From Corallium rubrum (Eukaryota; Cnidaria; Anthozoa; Scleralcyonacea; Coralliidae), in the NCBI GenBank assembly GCA_964035015.1, contig OZ035997.1:62304285-62368284 (forward strand): DNA of 64,000 bases, read 5' to 3'. The notes below the pieces were generated by a model, which was not told the DNA's origin, did no database searches, and worked only from the letters and a program-made list of their open reading frames with translations. Positions 61,998 to 64,000 of the stretch are shown piece by piece. The first letter of the stretch is position 1; each line of letters begins with the position of its first letter. A program made the translations under genes and the position numbers.

Positions 61998-62200
61998 AGC
62001 GTGCTACGTACGCAGTGTTGAAACAACAATAGAAATATAGTTAGATTAGATATACTTGCCAAACAGAGAACGTAAGAGTCTAACGTTTCGAGCGAAGTCC
62101 CTTCGTCAGAGATGAACGTTTCTCTCTGACGAAGGCTCTTACGTTCTCAGTTTGGGCAGTATATCTAACCTTACTATATTTCGATTGTTGCCAGCTGCCC
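61998..62200. repeat. Palindrome of two Penelope-like tails
   Basis: GAAGTCCCTTCGTCAGAG (62093-62110) faces CTCTGACGAAGGCTCTTACG (62116); flanks ATATAGTTAGATTAGATATA and ATATCTAACCTTACTATAT also pair. Arms about 62028-62110 and 62115-62196. Confidence 0.7.
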
Positions 62201-62985
62201 TTTATGCGTATTTGACGGCAATATTAGTGCAATATCAACTGTGACGTTACACTAGACCTATTTGAAAGCATTTTGACAATGCACAAAAACATCAATATCC
62301 CCGAAAAATATAAGCAATTTTTTGTCAAAATTTTGTAATAATATTTTCTAGAAAATAGTATTTTCACATAGTGGATATGAATATTTGAGTGAGTAATGTA
62401 TATATGAATTGTTATAAAACTTCATAATTATAACTAGTAACAAGAATAACATTAGTAATATTAAGAATAACAACAACAACAATAGTAATAATAATAATAA
62501 CAACAAAATAATAATAAATATTAGTTCACGATCACCTCGGTTTTCTTTGACATACCGCCGTTGTTTATTTATAATAGTTACTCCCAACCAGCAATAAATC
62601 AAGTTAATTTCCCCGGGCAACTAACTTGATTTAATGCGTTGTTGGAAAAAGAAGCTTTAATCAATGGTCACAAATGTGATAAAGGATTTATCATCGCAAC
62701 CAAAGTGTTTTGTAGACAACCTCTGTGATAACGATCTCAATATCTCAGTTTTGTTAGGCAACCTCGGTGACCTTGAACTAAGTCAATCTCGTTCCCAGAG
62801 CCTTCTCACTCGGGCCGCGCCCGCCAACCGAAGGCTCTGGGATAATCCATCGTCTCTTGCCAAAATTTAGCTTCCGTCGCAAATGAGCATGCGTGAGATT
62901 ACGAAGCGCTTCTTTAATGAAATATTTACATTTACTGCGGTTTTCAAGACAATTCGATGTTGTCGGTATCTTAGATTTATTTGTT
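62201..62985. other. Non-coding; microsatellite and short palindrome
   Basis: A/T trinucleotide-rich tract at about 62465-62520. TCCCAGAGCCTTC (62795-62807) with GAAGGCTCTGGGA (62829-62841) forms a 13-bp perfect inverted repeat. Confidence 0.6.
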
Positions 62986-63225
62986 ATGGCCTCGAAAAAC
63001 GTTGATTTATTTAATGCTGCATTGAAGTAAGCACTGCGAGAAAGAAATAGAGATGGATTACGCACCAAAGAAAAGCAGTTCGAAGCCCTGAAGACGATTG
63101 TTGTCGAACGAAAAGACACCCTGTGTGTTCTTCCCACTGGTTATGGGAAATCGCTTATTTACCAGCGAATAAACTTGTCAAGAGCTAAACAGCCTTTTAA
63201 ACAGCAAGTAATCGACGAGTTTTGA
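62986..63225 (+). pseudogene. RecQ-like helicase N-terminal fragment
   Basis: From ATG 62986 the frame reads MASKNVDLFNAALK, then TAA (63028-63030), then continues in frame with LRERNRDGLRTKEKQFEALK and the Walker A box LPTGYGKSLIYQ (about 63127-63162). This is the start of a RecQ-type ATP-dependent helicase (Q-motif-like QFEAL, motif I GYGKS). The frame decays and stops at TGA (63223-63225), 10 bp before the foldback element. RecQ-like genes are often amplified by transposons in cnidarian genomes, so this may be part of an element rather than a host gene. Confidence 0.75.
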
Positions 63226-63234
63226 ATGGTTCCA

Positions 63235-63930
63235 AGAGAGAAAGCGGTGAGTAGCAAACTTGTCGAAGCCGAAGTGGCACGGCGGGTATAAATAACGGCA
63301 TATAATTATCTTGTCATTTGTGGAACAAGATGACTAGTAATTTCAGAACTACGCATCGTTGAAATATATTGTGTACGTATGTTGTTATATGTTGAATGAG
63401 CTTTCATTTGATTAAAGTTCAAGATTCTGCGTTTTATGAAACTTGTTATACTGTCCAAAATGTGCGAACCACTGTTCCAAATAATATTTCATTACAAATA
63501 TACAGGAAATCGACGCGATGAACCAAAACAACAGACGTTTTTCCATTTTTAAAATATTTTCCGTTTAACTAGAAGCTTGAAATTTCTACCCCGAATAGAA
63601 TTTTTCAATAGCTTCTGTATGATATATATCTCAATGTTGTGCGTTAAATATTTCAAAAGAAATCTAAATTTATGTAACACTTGTGAGAAGTCAATTTCCT
63701 GTTTATTTGTAATATTATTTCAAACAGTGGTTCGCACATTTTGGACAAGTTTAATAAAACGCACAATTTTGAACGATACATCAAATGAAAGCTCCTTCAA
63801 CACGTAACAACATTCGTACACCATATACTTCAACGATATGTAGTTCTGAAATTACTAGCCATCTTGTTCCACAATTGACAAGATACCGCACCTCGGGCAA
63901 CACGCCACTTCAGTACTCACCGCTTTCCCT
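63235..63930. mobile_element. Foldback element with arms of about 260 bp
   Basis: Arms about 63235-63510 and 63690-63930 are reverse complements (AGAAAGCGGTGAGTA / TACTCACCGCTTTCC; GAACAAGATGACTAGTAATTTC; GTCCAAAATGTGCGAACCAC). It lies directly after the broken helicase frame. Confidence 0.85.
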
Positions 63931-64000
63931 TTCGAAACCAGCATAAGCCACCGAATACTTGCTGTTCAACTGCTGTTTGGTTTCAGAGGTTTGGTTCTTG

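Noticed and set aside
1-64000. tRNA, rRNA and telomeric repeats
   Set aside because: No cloverleaf-like block with A/B boxes, rRNA core or TTAGGG tract was noticed by reading; a covariance search would be needed to exclude them.

Overview
The window looks like a gene-poor, AT-rich, repeat-laden metazoan nuclear chromosome, most likely from a marine invertebrate and probably a cnidarian (inference from the mix of families: a Polinton/adintovirus-type PolB block, several Penelope-like elements with GIY-YIG nucleases, a CR1/L2-like LINE with a 2A peptide, a Ty3/Gypsy remnant and many foldback elements). There are no prokaryotic operons, tRNA or rRNA genes, or CRISPR arrays that I can see.

Layout. 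1-8.6 kb: a compact virus-like block, cut by the left edge. Eight same-strand genes (lectin-fold-like virion protein C-terminus, four small membrane proteins, a zinc-finger/nuclease protein, a zinc-ribbon protein and an intact protein-primed-type family B DNA polymerase) converge on one opposite-strand membrane-protein gene broken by an in-frame TGA. A short ATAG/TATA motif lies just upstream of almost every start codon. The block ends in a 115-bp-arm inverted repeat. 8.7-23.5 kb: foldback elements, an 820-bp hexanucleotide array, a decayed Ty3/Gypsy element (12.2-15.6 kb) and nested DNA transposons whose empty sites can be read from paralogous copies in the same window. 23.9-61.7 kb: six exons of one host gene on the + strand, an NRF-6-like multi-pass membrane acyltransferase, with matching splice phases but a nonsense codon and a 1-bp frameshift in the first two. 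Its introns hold most of the rest: a LINE (30.6-34.9 kb, minus strand) with a 2A peptide and a hAT-type insertion; a giant palindrome bounded by decamer satellites (36.1-40.1 kb); a Penelope-like element inside that satellite (40.1-43.0 kb); a second element with a 2A motif (46.5-47.1 kb); a head-to-head Penelope-like pair running into a 950-bp tetranucleotide array (50-53.8 kb); and further GIY-YIG fragments (57-58.9 kb). 61.7-64 kb: palindromic retroelement tails and a RecQ-like helicase fragment next to a foldback element.

How it fits together. Only the viral block forms a functional unit (replication by PolB, a possible late transcription factor, membrane/virion proteins, a nuclease). The host gene is the only cellular gene seen and looks damaged. 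Nearly everything else is layers of selfish DNA inserted into each other, and insertion order can be worked out in several places from target-site duplications and empty paralogous sites.
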